A DNA stretch of 64,000 nucleotides from Palleniella intestinalis (GCF_013166595.1 NZ_JABKKG010000003.1:25408-89407), one strand, 5' to 3'; shown: positions 43,723 through 52,736, counted from the first letter of the stretch. Numbers and translations: made by a program. Notes: generated by a model from the letters alone, not told the origin.

Positions 43723-45129
43723 ATGATGAACCAATTGTCATCTAACAGTGCGGCATGGCGCTCTTCAACCTCCATGATTTTCTGGGGCGTACTCGCCCTG
43801 ACTGTTTTCGGCTGCGCCGCTTCCTTTTGTGGATTCTTCTTTAGTATTATCGATACTGCGAAAGGATATCTTGACAGCCTGTCTGACGTAGCCGCCTCTT
43901 TCGGAGACCAATCTCATGCTGAAGGTTTCTTTAAGTTTTATGCAGTGCATGGCAGGCTTTCATTCTGTACCCGTATATTTGAAGTGCTGGCCATAGGTGG
44001 TTGGGTTGCCTATGTCTTAGGACTTTCCAAATTCCGGGATACACAGTCGACAGAAAAAGGACGCTGGCTGACAGGAAGCCTCTATTCAGCTTGCTGGATA
44101 GGACTTGCCGGCATGGCATGTACGTTTATCGGCAGTTTCCTCGGCATGTTTGGCTTATTGTTCCGCTTTGTGGGTTGGGTGCTTAACCTTATCTCCTTGT
44201 TTAAGTTCCGTGGGGCATTCAATCACCTGTGCATTGAAGAAACTTGGAACAGTCTGGCACAGCGGGGAGCCGGAAATCTTCGTGCCTCGTACATATTCGG
44301 AATTATCCTTGCCTTCTATCCCATCATAGTATTCCTGACAGTATTGTTTATCGGCTTGGGTTCCATCAGCAATTTCTCCAATATCGTAAGTAGTTTTGCC
44401 GGTGACGGAATGGATGCCATTGCTTCACTGATTGGCGGCTCCATAGCGATATTCGCTCTCTTGGCATTGGCGGCGATTGTCTTCTGGATTTGTCAGGTCT
44501 GCTACCTTATTAGCGGCTGGTGCAAGATCAACAATGGTTCGCTTGCCGGTGCTGATGAAGACGAATATTGGTCGGATAACAGTACAATCATGACTCTGTG
44601 CTCAATCCTTGCCACAATTGTTCTCATTGGACTTGCTTCATGGTTTTGCATTTCACCGATTACACATAAAGGTGCAACATACACAATCGGAAAGAATAAT
44701 GTTGAAGATGTGCGTCCCTCAGAAGAGACGATGTTCTCAGAAGATAATGACGAACCTGCCTCAACGTATTCCAAAACGGAAGAAACGTCAACCGCAATAG
44801 AGGAAGCAGAGACCCAAGATGAGTCGGAAGGTAATGAGTACACTGATAATTACAAAGGTACAATCGATGGAAAACATGCCATAGAGATGACTCTTACCAC
44901 AGACGGAAGTGCATATTACAGCGGCGAATATTTCTATACCAAAAAGAAACAGCCAATCCAACTGCGTGGTCAACTTACTGACGACTATGAGCATCTTGTC
45001 CTTGAAGAATATGTAGGCATGAACATGACCGGAAAATTTGAAGGCACTCTCACTCGAAATGGCTATTATGGCACATGGACAAGTGCTGATGGTGAAAACA
45101 GCTATCCATTCTCAGTAACTAAAAAGTAA
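43723..45129 (+). CDS. Multi-pass membrane protein with an acidic linker and a C-terminal beta-rich domain
   Basis: A 468-residue protein of unknown function. Six or more hydrophobic segments lie between residues about 18 and 315. After them comes an acidic Ser/Thr/Glu linker (about 330-375, EEAETQDESEGNEYTD) and a C-terminal domain of about 90 residues (GTIDGKHAIEMTL, YYSGEYFYTKKK, GTWTSADGENSYPF) of a type that I have seen in secreted Bacteroidales proteins. The first two codons are both ATG. It opens an operon with the TonB-like and lipoprotein genes (6- and 7-base gaps) and follows structured RNA copy 2. Confidence 0.8.
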   Translation: MMNQLSSNSAAWRSSTSMIFWGVLALTVFGCAASFCGFFFSIIDTAKGYLDSLSDVAASFGDQSHAEGFFKFYAVHGRLSFCTRIFEVLAIGGWVAYVLGLSKFRDTQSTEKGRWLTGSLYSACWIGLAGMACTFIGSFLGMFGLLFRFVGWVLNLISLFKFRGAFNHLCIEETWNSLAQRGAGNLRASYIFGIILAFYPIIVFLTVLFIGLGSISNFSNIVSSFAGDGMDAIASLIGGSIAIFALLALAAIVFWICQVCYLISGWCKINNGSLAGADEDEYWSDNSTIMTLCSILATIVLIGLASWFCISPITHKGATYTIGKNNVEDVRPSEETMFSEDNDEPASTYSKTEETSTAIEEAETQDESEGNEYTDNYKGTIDGKHAIEMTLTTDGSAYYSGEYFYTKKKQPIQLRGQLTDDYEHLVLEEYVGMNMTGKFEGTLTRNGYYGTWTSADGENSYPFSVTKK

Positions 45130-45135
45130 CAGACC

Positions 45136-46254
45136 ATGAAGCATTTCTTATTGCTATTGACGGCTACAACATGTTTCCTTTCGACCGTTGCCCAAGTGCG
45201 TATACCATTCGACGTTTCACTGCCGAGGTGGAAAGCACTTGTAACCCCGACAATGGAAGGACAACTTTTCAGAACTTCCGATATGCAATCTGACATTCTG
45301 ATTTGCATTGCCGGACCAGAGTATGATGAATATGAATGGCGCAGACAGTCTTCCCAACCTCTTAATGAAGGCGAAACCGGCATGGTTATCACTCCCGGAA
45401 CTGTTTTGCCTGTAAAATCCGAGGGGCATGGTTTGATGACAGAAGTGGAATTCTCCACCTATGCTTCCGGAATTTACAATGGATACACTCAGTCTTTTGG
45501 CCTTAAAGAAGTAGAGGCTATGCCTGTAACAATTAAGGATTTGGAAGAGTGCACCTATGTCGTTTGTGTTCCTGATGCAGATGGAAATATAACTGTGATT
45601 CTTGAACGTGGGACGGAGGAGCATGTAGGTTGGGCAGATACTTTCTATATCGGAATGCTCAAGGAAGGATATGTCGTTTTCCCGTACACCTGTACTGTTG
45701 AGCGCAATTCCGATTCAAGCCATTCCGGAATCCTTAACGGAAAGCTTGGTTACGACATAGACCTTTCAAAATTCACCTTTAGGGATGTCGAATACATCCT
45801 TAAGCATGCAGAGCCTATTGAAGACAACATCTATGCTGTAATGTTTTCATACAATACAAGTGAAGGCAGAAGCATACAGTGGCTTGAAACTCGTCTGGTA
45901 GGTGATGAAACCGGTACTTCTGTTTCCGTCGACGACAATCAGATATACACGCAGGTAGAGCAAGAACCCACTTATCCCGGCGGTTCGGCTGCTCTTCTTG
46001 CATGCATATCAAAGAACATTCGCTATCCGCTGGTTGCAGCAGAAAGCAACATTCAGGGGAAAGTCGTGGTGAAATTCATCGTTGAGAAAGATGGTTCAAT
46101 CACTAATGTGGAAGTGGTTAAGCCGGTTGATTGCAGTCTCGACCGCGAAGCTGTGCGGGTAGTAAAGGCATTAGGAAAGATGTCTTCTCCGGGCAAGGTA
46201 AACGGTCGTGCTGTAAGGTCGTATTATTCAGTCCCTGTAAATTTCAAATTGTAA
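45136..46254 (+). CDS. Periplasmic protein with a TonB C-terminal domain
   Basis: A 372-residue exported protein (signal peptide about 1-20, ending TVAQ). The last 90 residues (YPGGSAALLACISKNIRYPL, then VKFIVEKDGSITNVEVVKP and VPVNFKL) are a TonB C-terminal domain that in energy transducers touches TonB-dependent receptors. Here it has a cleavable signal and no ordinary transmembrane anchor, and about 270 residues of unknown fold precede it, so it is not a standard TonB. It lies between two genes of unknown function in one operon. Confidence 0.82.
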   Translation: MKHFLLLLTATTCFLSTVAQVRIPFDVSLPRWKALVTPTMEGQLFRTSDMQSDILICIAGPEYDEYEWRRQSSQPLNEGETGMVITPGTVLPVKSEGHGLMTEVEFSTYASGIYNGYTQSFGLKEVEAMPVTIKDLEECTYVVCVPDADGNITVILERGTEEHVGWADTFYIGMLKEGYVVFPYTCTVERNSDSSHSGILNGKLGYDIDLSKFTFRDVEYILKHAEPIEDNIYAVMFSYNTSEGRSIQWLETRLVGDETGTSVSVDDNQIYTQVEQEPTYPGGSAALLACISKNIRYPLVAAESNIQGKVVVKFIVEKDGSITNVEVVKPVDCSLDREAVRVVKALGKMSSPGKVNGRAVRSYYSVPVNFKL

Positions 46255-46261
46255 AGCTACT

Positions 46262-47737
46262 ATGAAAAATTATATCAAATTTATTGCATTGGCATTAAGC
46301 CTTAGCGTGGTTTCCTGTGCTCCTCAACGCACAGGCTCTTCTTCTGATGAAACAAAGGTAGAACAGGTGTTCCCACCTATCGGACTATATTATGGTATGC
46401 CTACTGCAATGTTCGGCAGTACTCCTGATTATGAGATAAAACCGTCGAATTTGCCTGACTATGTAACCTATCCCAATGACCTCGCAAAGATGGGATTGCG
46501 CGGAAAAGTCAAGTCAGTCAGAGAGAAAGTCAGTACTTTTTCATGGACCTACACCTTTAATACGGCAGGGAATCTGACGGACTACCAATTTCGCATGGAC
46601 TCTCAAGGAAGATATGGCGAAGGAGCAAAGGCGGAGTATAATGAAGCCGGAGAGCTGACCCTTCTTGGGCGCAATTTCCGAGGTCAAAGTCCAAACAGCC
46701 ACTCTTATAGCTACAAGAAAGGAAAACTCGCCCGCCGTTCATCGTCACGTGGCGAACGCCTGTACTGCTATCATGACAGTATGGATGTCCTGGTTCCCGA
46801 CAGCATAGTGACCAATGGCCTGACACCATACCTTAATATCAAGTTCATCCAACGAGACGACATGATACTTGTCGGGCGGATGACCCATAAACGGCCATCA
46901 CTGCCGGGGAATCTTTCGGCAGACAAAGCCGAAAGCGTGATGGAATACGCACCCGACGGACAACTTAAGGCTATCCGCACCATGTATCGCGGTGTGAAAG
47001 GGTATAGGGCATCTGTGCTCTACGGACTGACAGAGTACACTTACAATGAGCAAGGAGATGTGGCAAAGAAGGAGTTTTGCCTCTTTACAGACAAAGCTCC
47101 TCTTACGGATGAGACATTGCTTTCCACGGCCGTACACCATAGTATTGACACCTTTGAATACCGGTATGATGGACAAGGTAATTGGATATCCATAACAATG
47201 GGCTCGGAACCCAAGTCTGCAGGTTCCATAGATTTCAACACAATGTCACGAACCATTGATTATTATTCAGAAGAAGAGCTTCAGGCAATAGGGAAGGAAA
47301 AGAAGGACCTTGAAGAAAAGCCTTTCGTGGGAATGTGGACTTTTAGCAAGACGGAAGACATGGGAGAGGGTGACAAGTATAAATATCGTGGTACAATTGC
47401 GTTGAATCTCTATGAAAAGTTCATGCCGGACGGCGGTGAAGAGCCACAATGGGGCATTGTGTATTCGGGAATGAGCAATACCTTGGGAGCAAACCGCAAT
47501 GGCTCTTACAACATCACAGACTTCAAAATTGATGGAAATACAATCAAAATCAACTTGGAAGAGATGTTCTCCGGTGCGAAATATTCTGCAAAACTGAAAT
47601 ACAATCCGGCAGACAAGTCGATAACCATGACTGATGTTTTGGAAACGTATGGAGGCGATGAGAGTATGGCCGGCTTTATAGAAATTCCCCAATCGGTAAA
47701 ATATTCATTTATAGGGCGTAAAACCTCTTCCAAATAA
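46262..47737 (+). CDS. Lipoprotein with YD-like repeats and a C-terminal beta-rich region
   Basis: A 491-residue lipoprotein (signal MKNYIKFIALALSLSVVSC, Cys 19). Between about 90 and 340 it has repeats of the type AEYNEAGELT, EYAPDGQLKAI, YTYNEQGDVAKKEF and YRYDGQGNWISI, resembling RHS/YD motifs but without a polymorphic toxin tail. The last 150 residues (FVGMWTFSK, YRGTIALNLYE) form a separate strand-rich region. It ends the three-gene operon; repeat locus D starts 18 bases after its stop. Confidence 0.78.
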   Translation: MKNYIKFIALALSLSVVSCAPQRTGSSSDETKVEQVFPPIGLYYGMPTAMFGSTPDYEIKPSNLPDYVTYPNDLAKMGLRGKVKSVREKVSTFSWTYTFNTAGNLTDYQFRMDSQGRYGEGAKAEYNEAGELTLLGRNFRGQSPNSHSYSYKKGKLARRSSSRGERLYCYHDSMDVLVPDSIVTNGLTPYLNIKFIQRDDMILVGRMTHKRPSLPGNLSADKAESVMEYAPDGQLKAIRTMYRGVKGYRASVLYGLTEYTYNEQGDVAKKEFCLFTDKAPLTDETLLSTAVHHSIDTFEYRYDGQGNWISITMGSEPKSAGSIDFNTMSRTIDYYSEEELQAIGKEKKDLEEKPFVGMWTFSKTEDMGEGDKYKYRGTIALNLYEKFMPDGGEEPQWGIVYSGMSNTLGANRNGSYNITDFKIDGNTIKINLEEMFSGAKYSAKLKYNPADKSITMTDVLETYGGDESMAGFIEIPQSVKYSFIGRKTSSK

Positions 47738-47754
47738 TACGCTTTTTTGTTTTT

Positions 47755-47798
47755 ATGAAGTGTAACCTTTTGCATTGTGAAAGGTTACCTTCCGCCGG
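47755..47798. repeat. 22-bp tandem repeat element, locus D
   Basis: Two units of 22 bases (47755-47776 and 47777-47798) with cores AAGTGTAACCTTTTG and AAAGGTTACCTTCC. It is the shortest of the five loci and lies 15 bases from the end of the small RNA candidate. Confidence 0.75.
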
Positions 47799-47811
47799 AG
47801 TGGTTTAAAAA

Positions 47812-47895
47812 GAAAAAAGCGACTACCTTCACAGGCTATCGCTCTTACCTTCAATAGGTACTAGTTTAAGGTAAAAAGATTGTTTTCAGGATAAC
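47812..47895 (-). ncRNA. Small RNA candidate with own promoter and terminator
   Basis: On the minus strand TTTG (47929-47932), a 20-base spacer and TATCTTTG (47901-47908) form a perfect promoter with a start near 47895. An inner hairpin TTACCTT/AAGGTAA follows, then a terminator stem (GCGATAGCC at 47834-47842 with GGTAGTCGC at 47819-47827, one mismatch and G-U pairs) and six Ts (47813-47818). The product would be about 84 nt with no room for a protein. I do not recognise the family. Confidence 0.55.
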
Positions 47896-47900
47896 GATTG

Positions 47901-47932
47901 CAAAGATATTGCATTTTCTTGATTTATGCAAA
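47901..47932 (-). promoter_or_regulatory. Promoter of the small RNA candidate
   Basis: On the minus strand TTTG, 20 bases and TATCTTTG. No gene start lies downstream on this strand before the terminator. Confidence 0.6.
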
Positions 47933-48121
47933 TTTTTCTTGCGCTTTTTTACAGTGTAATTTGCTGTTAACGCGCACATTAACAATACTTAACTTAAAAA
48001 GGCAGTAGAATTCAATATATATATGTTTGATTTCTGCTTTTTGATGAAAAATGGATTCTTGTGTGATAATAAACTTATCCGATAGCAATAAAATGCCACT
48101 TTTGTACGTTATTTTACTGTA

Positions 48122-50581
48122 ATGAGACGAATAATATACATAATTATATCTATTGTCTGCTGTTTTCACTCTGTCATGGCAGAGGCACAGACACATCCTG
48201 AGGGTGGGAACACGTTCACACTCTCGGGCAGGGTCACAGACGAGAACCAGGATCCACTGGAGCTTGCGACAGTGACCATACTGCCACAGATGAAGGTGGC
48301 ATTCACGAATCTAAAGGGCAACTACTCGCTCAGTGGTGTTTCCGCTGACAGTGTGGTGGTGCGCTTCTCCATGGTGGGCTACAAGACAAAGACGCGTGTC
48401 TTGCGCCGTCCGAAGGGAAAACTTACCCTGCAGGTGCAGATGTTTGCCGACAATCAGATAGGAGAGGTGGTAGTCACGGAGAAAAGGCGTCAGACAGGTT
48501 CGACGGAAATGCTTGACAAAGAGGACCTGAAGACAGTGCAGAGGTCGGCTTCCATAACGGGAAATGCCGTGGAGGACATGATTCAGACGCAGGCAGGAGT
48601 GTCAACCCATTCGGAATTGTCCTCGCAGTACAATGTCCGTGGTGGCGCTTTTGACGAGAATTCCGTATATATAAATAATGTGGAGGTCTATCGTCCTTTC
48701 CTTGTGCGGAACGGCCAGCAGGAGGGACTGTCGGTCATCAATCCCGACATGGTGGAGTCTGTGGGATTCTCTACTGGCGGTTACGAGGCGAAATATGGCG
48801 ACAAGATGTCCTCTGCTTTGGACATAAAGTACCGTCGTCCAGAGAAATTCGAGGCAAACGTTATGGCATCGCTCCTCGGTGCGAGTGGTTTTGTGGGCTT
48901 TTCGACAAAGAAATTCTCATGGAGCAATGGCTTAAGGTACAAGCGCACAAGCAGCCTTCTCGGAAAGATGGACACAAAGGGCGAGTACGACCCTTCTTTC
49001 CTTGACTACCAGACGTATATGGTCTATTCGCCGAACAAGCGTTGGGACATCAGTTTATTGGGCAATATTTCGGAGAACCACTATAACTTCACACCGGAAA
49101 ACCGTGAGACAACTTTCGGCACTCAGGACAATGTAAAGTCCCTGCGCATATATTTCGACGGTCAGGAGAAGGACCTTTTCCGCACGTTCTTCGGCACTTT
49201 GGGCATCACACGCAAGTTCACTGAGAAGACGAAGCTGTCGCTTATGGGCTCCGCTTTCTCTACAAAGGAGCAGGAAACGTATGACATTCAGGGGCAATAT
49301 TGGCTTGACCAGACTGAGACATCGGAGAATCTTGGTGTCGGAACCTACTTTGAGCATACGCGCAACTACCTCAAAGCAAGGGTGCTGAGTGCCAAACTGA
49401 TGTTTGAACATAAATCGCGCAAGCATGAATTCCTTGCAGGGCTTACTCTGAAAAAAGAGCATATAGAGGAGAAATCGCGTGAATATGAGTATCGCGACTC
49501 GTCGGGATACTCTGTCCCTCATACGGGGCAGGACCTTCACATGATATACACGCTCTCGGCAAACAATGTCCTCGATGCGACGCGTGTTGAGGCTTTCATG
49601 CAGGACAGTTACCGTTTCACTTCCGGAGGTTGGGACGCAGAGAAGAATGAGCGTGACGAAAACCGCATGACGCTTTACACTTTGAATTACGGTGTGCGCT
49701 TCGCCAACTGGTCGTTCAACAAGGAGAGCATTGTTTCTCCCCGTGTGTCACTCTCCATTGTGCCGGGAAAGAACCATGATGTGACATACCGCTTTGCTGC
49801 GGGGCTGTACTATCAGGCGCCGTTCTATAAGGAGCTGCGTGACACATCGACAGTGGACGGTGTGACAACGGCGTTGCTTAACGAAAACATCAAGTCGCAA
49901 CGCTCCATTCATCTTATAGCTGCCTATGACCGCCGTTTCCGTGTTTCGGAGAAGAGATACAGGTTTTCTGCCGAGCTTTACTATAAGGCTCTGTCGAACA
50001 TCGTCCCTTACTCCGTGTCCAACGTGAAGGTTGTGTACTATGGAACGAATGAGGCATCGGGACATATTGCAGGCTTGGACCTCAAACTCTATGGCGAGTT
50101 TGTGCCCGGGACAGACTCATGGCTGTCGTTCTCGGTAATGAATACAGGCATGAAACTGCATGGAAAGTCAGTGCCTTTGCCTACCGACCAGCGTTATGCC
50201 GTAAACCTTTTCTTCACGGATTATTTCCCCGGTACGCAGCGTCTTAAGATGGCGTTGAAGTTAGCCTTTGCCGACGGTCTCCCGTTTGCCGCCCCTCACC
50301 GTGGCGTTGAGGACAATAATTTCCGTGCTCCGGCATATAAGCGTGCGGACATCGGCATGAGCTACCGCCTGTATGACAATGAGCGGAAGGACGGAAAGGG
50401 AAAGCGTGACAAGAAGAAGGCGTTCCGCAACATCTGGCTTGGTGTGGATTGCCTGAACCTTTTCGGCATTAACAATGTCAATTCCTACTATTGGGTGACG
50501 GATGTGTCCAACAATCAGTATGCTGTCCCTAACTATCTGACCGGTCGTCAGATTAATGCCAAGGTGCAGTTTGAGTTCTGA
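48122..50581 (+). CDS. TonB-dependent receptor
   Basis: An 819-residue outer-membrane receptor with a signal peptide (about 1-22). A carboxypeptidase-regulatory-like domain (about 33-115, FTLSGRVTDENQDPLELATV) precedes the plug (VRGGAFDENSVYINNVEVYR) and a barrel that ends in VQFEF. Unlike the SusC protein it has no SusD partner, so it more likely imports a metal complex or cofactor. The region 47909-48121 holds little besides the -33 element of the small RNA promoter. An inverted repeat (50601-50662) follows. Confidence 0.9.
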   Translation: MRRIIYIIISIVCCFHSVMAEAQTHPEGGNTFTLSGRVTDENQDPLELATVTILPQMKVAFTNLKGNYSLSGVSADSVVVRFSMVGYKTKTRVLRRPKGKLTLQVQMFADNQIGEVVVTEKRRQTGSTEMLDKEDLKTVQRSASITGNAVEDMIQTQAGVSTHSELSSQYNVRGGAFDENSVYINNVEVYRPFLVRNGQQEGLSVINPDMVESVGFSTGGYEAKYGDKMSSALDIKYRRPEKFEANVMASLLGASGFVGFSTKKFSWSNGLRYKRTSSLLGKMDTKGEYDPSFLDYQTYMVYSPNKRWDISLLGNISENHYNFTPENRETTFGTQDNVKSLRIYFDGQEKDLFRTFFGTLGITRKFTEKTKLSLMGSAFSTKEQETYDIQGQYWLDQTETSENLGVGTYFEHTRNYLKARVLSAKLMFEHKSRKHEFLAGLTLKKEHIEEKSREYEYRDSSGYSVPHTGQDLHMIYTLSANNVLDATRVEAFMQDSYRFTSGGWDAEKNERDENRMTLYTLNYGVRFANWSFNKESIVSPRVSLSIVPGKNHDVTYRFAAGLYYQAPFYKELRDTSTVDGVTTALLNENIKSQRSIHLIAAYDRRFRVSEKRYRFSAELYYKALSNIVPYSVSNVKVVYYGTNEASGHIAGLDLKLYGEFVPGTDSWLSFSVMNTGMKLHGKSVPLPTDQRYAVNLFFTDYFPGTQRLKMALKLAFADGLPFAAPHRGVEDNNFRAPAYKRADIGMSYRLYDNERKDGKGKRDKKKAFRNIWLGVDCLNLFGINNVNSYYWVTDVSNNQYAVPNYLTGRQINAKVQFEF

Positions 50582-50600
50582 AAATGTCACTTTTGGTAAG

Positions 50601-50662
50601 TTTCCCACAATTTATACATGATTATGACCATATAGGTTGCTCATGTTATAAATTGTGGGAAA
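50601..50662. repeat. Long imperfect inverted repeat after the receptor gene
   Basis: A 20-base left arm beginning TTTCCCACAATTTAT (50601-50620) matches the complement of a 21-base right arm ending ATAAATTGTGGGAAA (50642-50662) with a single inserted base; 21 bases lie between. No T-run follows on the plus strand. Confidence 0.7.
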
Positions 50663-50708
50663 TTGTATTATACCAATTATTTTTGTGGTGAATTCATTTT
50701 TATGGCGT

Positions 50709-50745
50709 AAAAGTTTCAATATATGAAAACTTTTATATAACTTTG
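50709..50745 (+). promoter_or_regulatory. HigBA promoter with operator-like palindrome
   Basis: AAAAGTTTC (50709-50717) and GAAAACTTTT (50725-50734) form a palindrome that sits between the -33 region and the -7 element TAACTTTG (50738-50745). The toxin ATG begins 4 bases later. Autorepression by the antitoxin is the usual pattern for such pairs. Confidence 0.6.
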
Positions 50746-50749
50746 CGCA

Positions 50750-51097
50750 ATGGAAAGAATGATAATCACATATGGTGGATATTTTGAGCAGTTCATGTCC
50801 GAATTGGACAGGAAGACTCAGGAGAAAGTGCACTATGGACTTCTGTTGCTTAAGACTCAGGATAGGCTGACAACAAAGTTCGTAAAGCATATTAGGGAAG
50901 GAGTCTTTGAGCTGAGGACAATGTATAACAGCAATATCTATCGTGTGTTTTTTATCTTTGACGGAGACAGGATAGTTGTGCTGTTCAACGGCTTCCATAA
51001 GAAGACTCAAAAGACTCCTGACAGTGAAATCGAAAAAGCAATAAAAATAAAGAATGAGTATTATGCAGACAAACGATCATCAGATAAGAAACTATGA
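50750..51097 (+). CDS. higB: HigB-like toxin (Gp49 / RelE superfamily)
   Basis: A 115-residue protein. KFVKHIREGVFELRTMYNSN, with the later YRVFFIFDGDRIVVLFNGFHKK and the KTP region, is the signature of Gp49-like HigB toxins, mRNA-cleaving ribonucleases of the RelE fold. The basic C-terminal part carries the likely catalytic residues. The gene order toxin-then-antitoxin is the HigBA type; the antitoxin gene overlaps it by 35-44 bases. The start codon lies 4 bases after the -7 element, so the transcript may be leaderless. Confidence 0.9.
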   Translation: MERMIITYGGYFEQFMSELDRKTQEKVHYGLLLLKTQDRLTTKFVKHIREGVFELRTMYNSNIYRVFFIFDGDRIVVLFNGFHKKTQKTPDSEIEKAIKIKNEYYADKRSSDKKL

Positions 51098-51374
51098 CTT
51101 GGTGCTTGATTCCAAGTTTGGAAAGCATGGTTCTGTTGAAAGGGAAAGTGCGCTTGATGAAGCACGTGCTTTCTATACGGGACAGCTCCTTCATGATGCA
51201 CGGAAGGAAGTCAAAATGACGCAATCGCAACTTGCTGAGAAAGTCAATGTGACAAAATCTTATATCTCGCGTGTTGAGAATGGGGGAGTGATTCCGAGTG
51301 TCAGCATGTTCTATCGTATCATTGATGCTCTTGGGATGAGAATAGAACTTGTGAGAACCGTTGCATCTTTATGA
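51054..51374 (+). CDS. higA: HigA-like antitoxin (XRE-type HTH)
   Basis: A 106-residue protein with an HTH at about 49-100 (KMTQSQLAEKVNVTKSYISR, then IPSVSMFYRIIDALGM). It binds the toxin and represses the operon in known HigBA pairs. ATG codons at 51054 and 51063 are both possible; either overlaps the toxin gene. Confidence 0.9.
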   Translation: MSIMQTNDHQIRNYDLVLDSKFGKHGSVERESALDEARAFYTGQLLHDARKEVKMTQSQLAEKVNVTKSYISRVENGGVIPSVSMFYRIIDALGMRIELVRTVASL

Positions 51375-51433
51375 TATGGTTCTTTATGCCGGATTAGGCA
51401 GGCGGTAAACAATGGAATGTTTATAACAGACAC

Positions 51434-51469
51434 ATGGGGCTATGTCAATATTTCATGACATAGCCCCAT
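51434..51469. terminator. Terminator-like hairpin between higA and the zinc-ribbon gene
   Basis: ATGGGGCTATGTCA at 51434-51447 and its exact complement at 51456-51469 (14 bp) enclose 8 bases. It lies between convergent genes and could serve both directions. Confidence 0.75.
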
Positions 51470-51536
51470 ATATTTGTATTATGTTGTGGTTGTTGGGAGC
51501 TGCCTTGTAGTTCCCGTTTTATGGCACTTTGTGGTG

Positions 51537-52712
51537 TCAGTTAAGTTTCGTGAGGTTGAAACCTGAGATTTTTCCGTCGTTGCTTACCATTGCCGATACG
51601 CGGTAATCAGACTTTGTGACAGAGCCGTTGCGTTCAACATCCTGCGTGGCGGAGAAGGAAACGCTGTACTCATATTCGTTCTCGGCAATCTCACGCTTCT
51701 CGATTTTGTACGACTGCGGGTCTATCCGCCATACCATGTTGTCCACATCATCCTTGTAGATTTTGCGCATGAAGGTGACAACATCCTGCGCTGTGGCGTT
51801 CGATTTGCCAAGGAATGAGTCGATAACCATGCCAACTGTCGCTGTAAGGCGTGACTCATCCTTTGAGTTTATGCTTTGGAAGAACTGGCGGAAAAGAGAG
51901 GTGACCATCTCTTTCTCGTCGGAGTGCACCATGGTGCTGAGGATTTTGGACAGCATGACATTAGCCTCGTCAATGAATCTGCCGTCAGGATGCTGCACGG
52001 TGTATTCTTTCAGTTCATCCTCAGAGTTGCTTTTCTTTGCTGCCACCCAATCGAGTGAGTCCAGTCTGACCAATGCCTCCTGCCTGTGGACGGACTCCGG
52101 ATGAGTGTCAAGGTAGGCTTGCAGTTTTTGGCGAGAGTTGCTCAGTATGGCGTTGTTCCACTCTTCATCTCCTTTTTGCAGAGCGATGAGGTGCGCTTCT
52201 ATGGAATCACGGTGCGCTTCCGGCGCGTCATTGTAGCGCAGGAGATAGTTCTGCAGCACTTCCGGGTCTTTGGAACGCATGGCAAACTCATAGTCCTCCT
52301 CTTCCTTTGTGCTTTGTGCCTGGCTGTAGAAATAGAACAGTCCCAGGCAGATCACTGTCGCAAAGACAAAAGCGATGGCAAGAGTCTTTCCGCCTTTCTT
52401 GGGCTCTTGCTTGTCGTTTGTGCCGGAATCGTGAGTTTCGGCGTGTTGCACAGCGTTGTTGCTTGTGGTGGTTTGCGTTGCAGGAACAGTGCTTGCAGCA
52501 TCCGCAGTGACATGAGGTGCAACAGCGTTTGTGTTGTTTTTCGGCGCGTCTTTTGGCGCATGACAGTTCGGGCAGATGCCATCAGCTGTGAAATAAAGGT
52601 GTCCGCAATGGTGGCAGTGTGTCACTTTCCCAGCTATTTCGACACCACAGGACGGACATGTCGGGGCTTTGTCGCTCACTTGCCGTCCGCATTCGGGACA
52701 TTTTATAATCAT
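51537..52712 (-). CDS. Membrane protein with N-terminal zinc ribbons
   Basis: A 391-residue protein. Four CxxC pairs (CPECG, CPSCG, CHHCG, CPNCH) in the first 55 residues form two zinc ribbons. A Thr/Ala/Asn-rich linker precedes one transmembrane helix (about 112-132, LAIAFVFATVICLGLFYFY). The rest is a helical, TPR-like outer part (EEDYEFAMRSKDPEVLQNYL, RQKLQAYLDTHPE) and a C-terminal strand-rich domain. The family and role are unknown to me. It lies upstream of nothing on this strand and just downstream of the two GH25 genes. Confidence 0.78.
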   Translation of the reverse strand: MIIKCPECGRQVSDKAPTCPSCGVEIAGKVTHCHHCGHLYFTADGICPNCHAPKDAPKNNTNAVAPHVTADAASTVPATQTTTSNNAVQHAETHDSGTNDKQEPKKGGKTLAIAFVFATVICLGLFYFYSQAQSTKEEEDYEFAMRSKDPEVLQNYLLRYNDAPEAHRDSIEAHLIALQKGDEEWNNAILSNSRQKLQAYLDTHPESVHRQEALVRLDSLDWVAAKKSNSEDELKEYTVQHPDGRFIDEANVMLSKILSTMVHSDEKEMVTSLFRQFFQSINSKDESRLTATVGMVIDSFLGKSNATAQDVVTFMRKIYKDDVDNMVWRIDPQSYKIEKREIAENEYEYSVSFSATQDVERNGSVTKSDYRVSAMVSNDGKISGFNLTKLN

Positions 52713-52736
52713 GTTTCTTTTGTTAATTGTTGGTTT

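Noticed and set aside
46262..47737. Polymorphic toxin of the RHS type
   Set aside because: YD-like repeats are few and diverged, the protein is only 491 residues, and there is no toxin tail or immunity gene.
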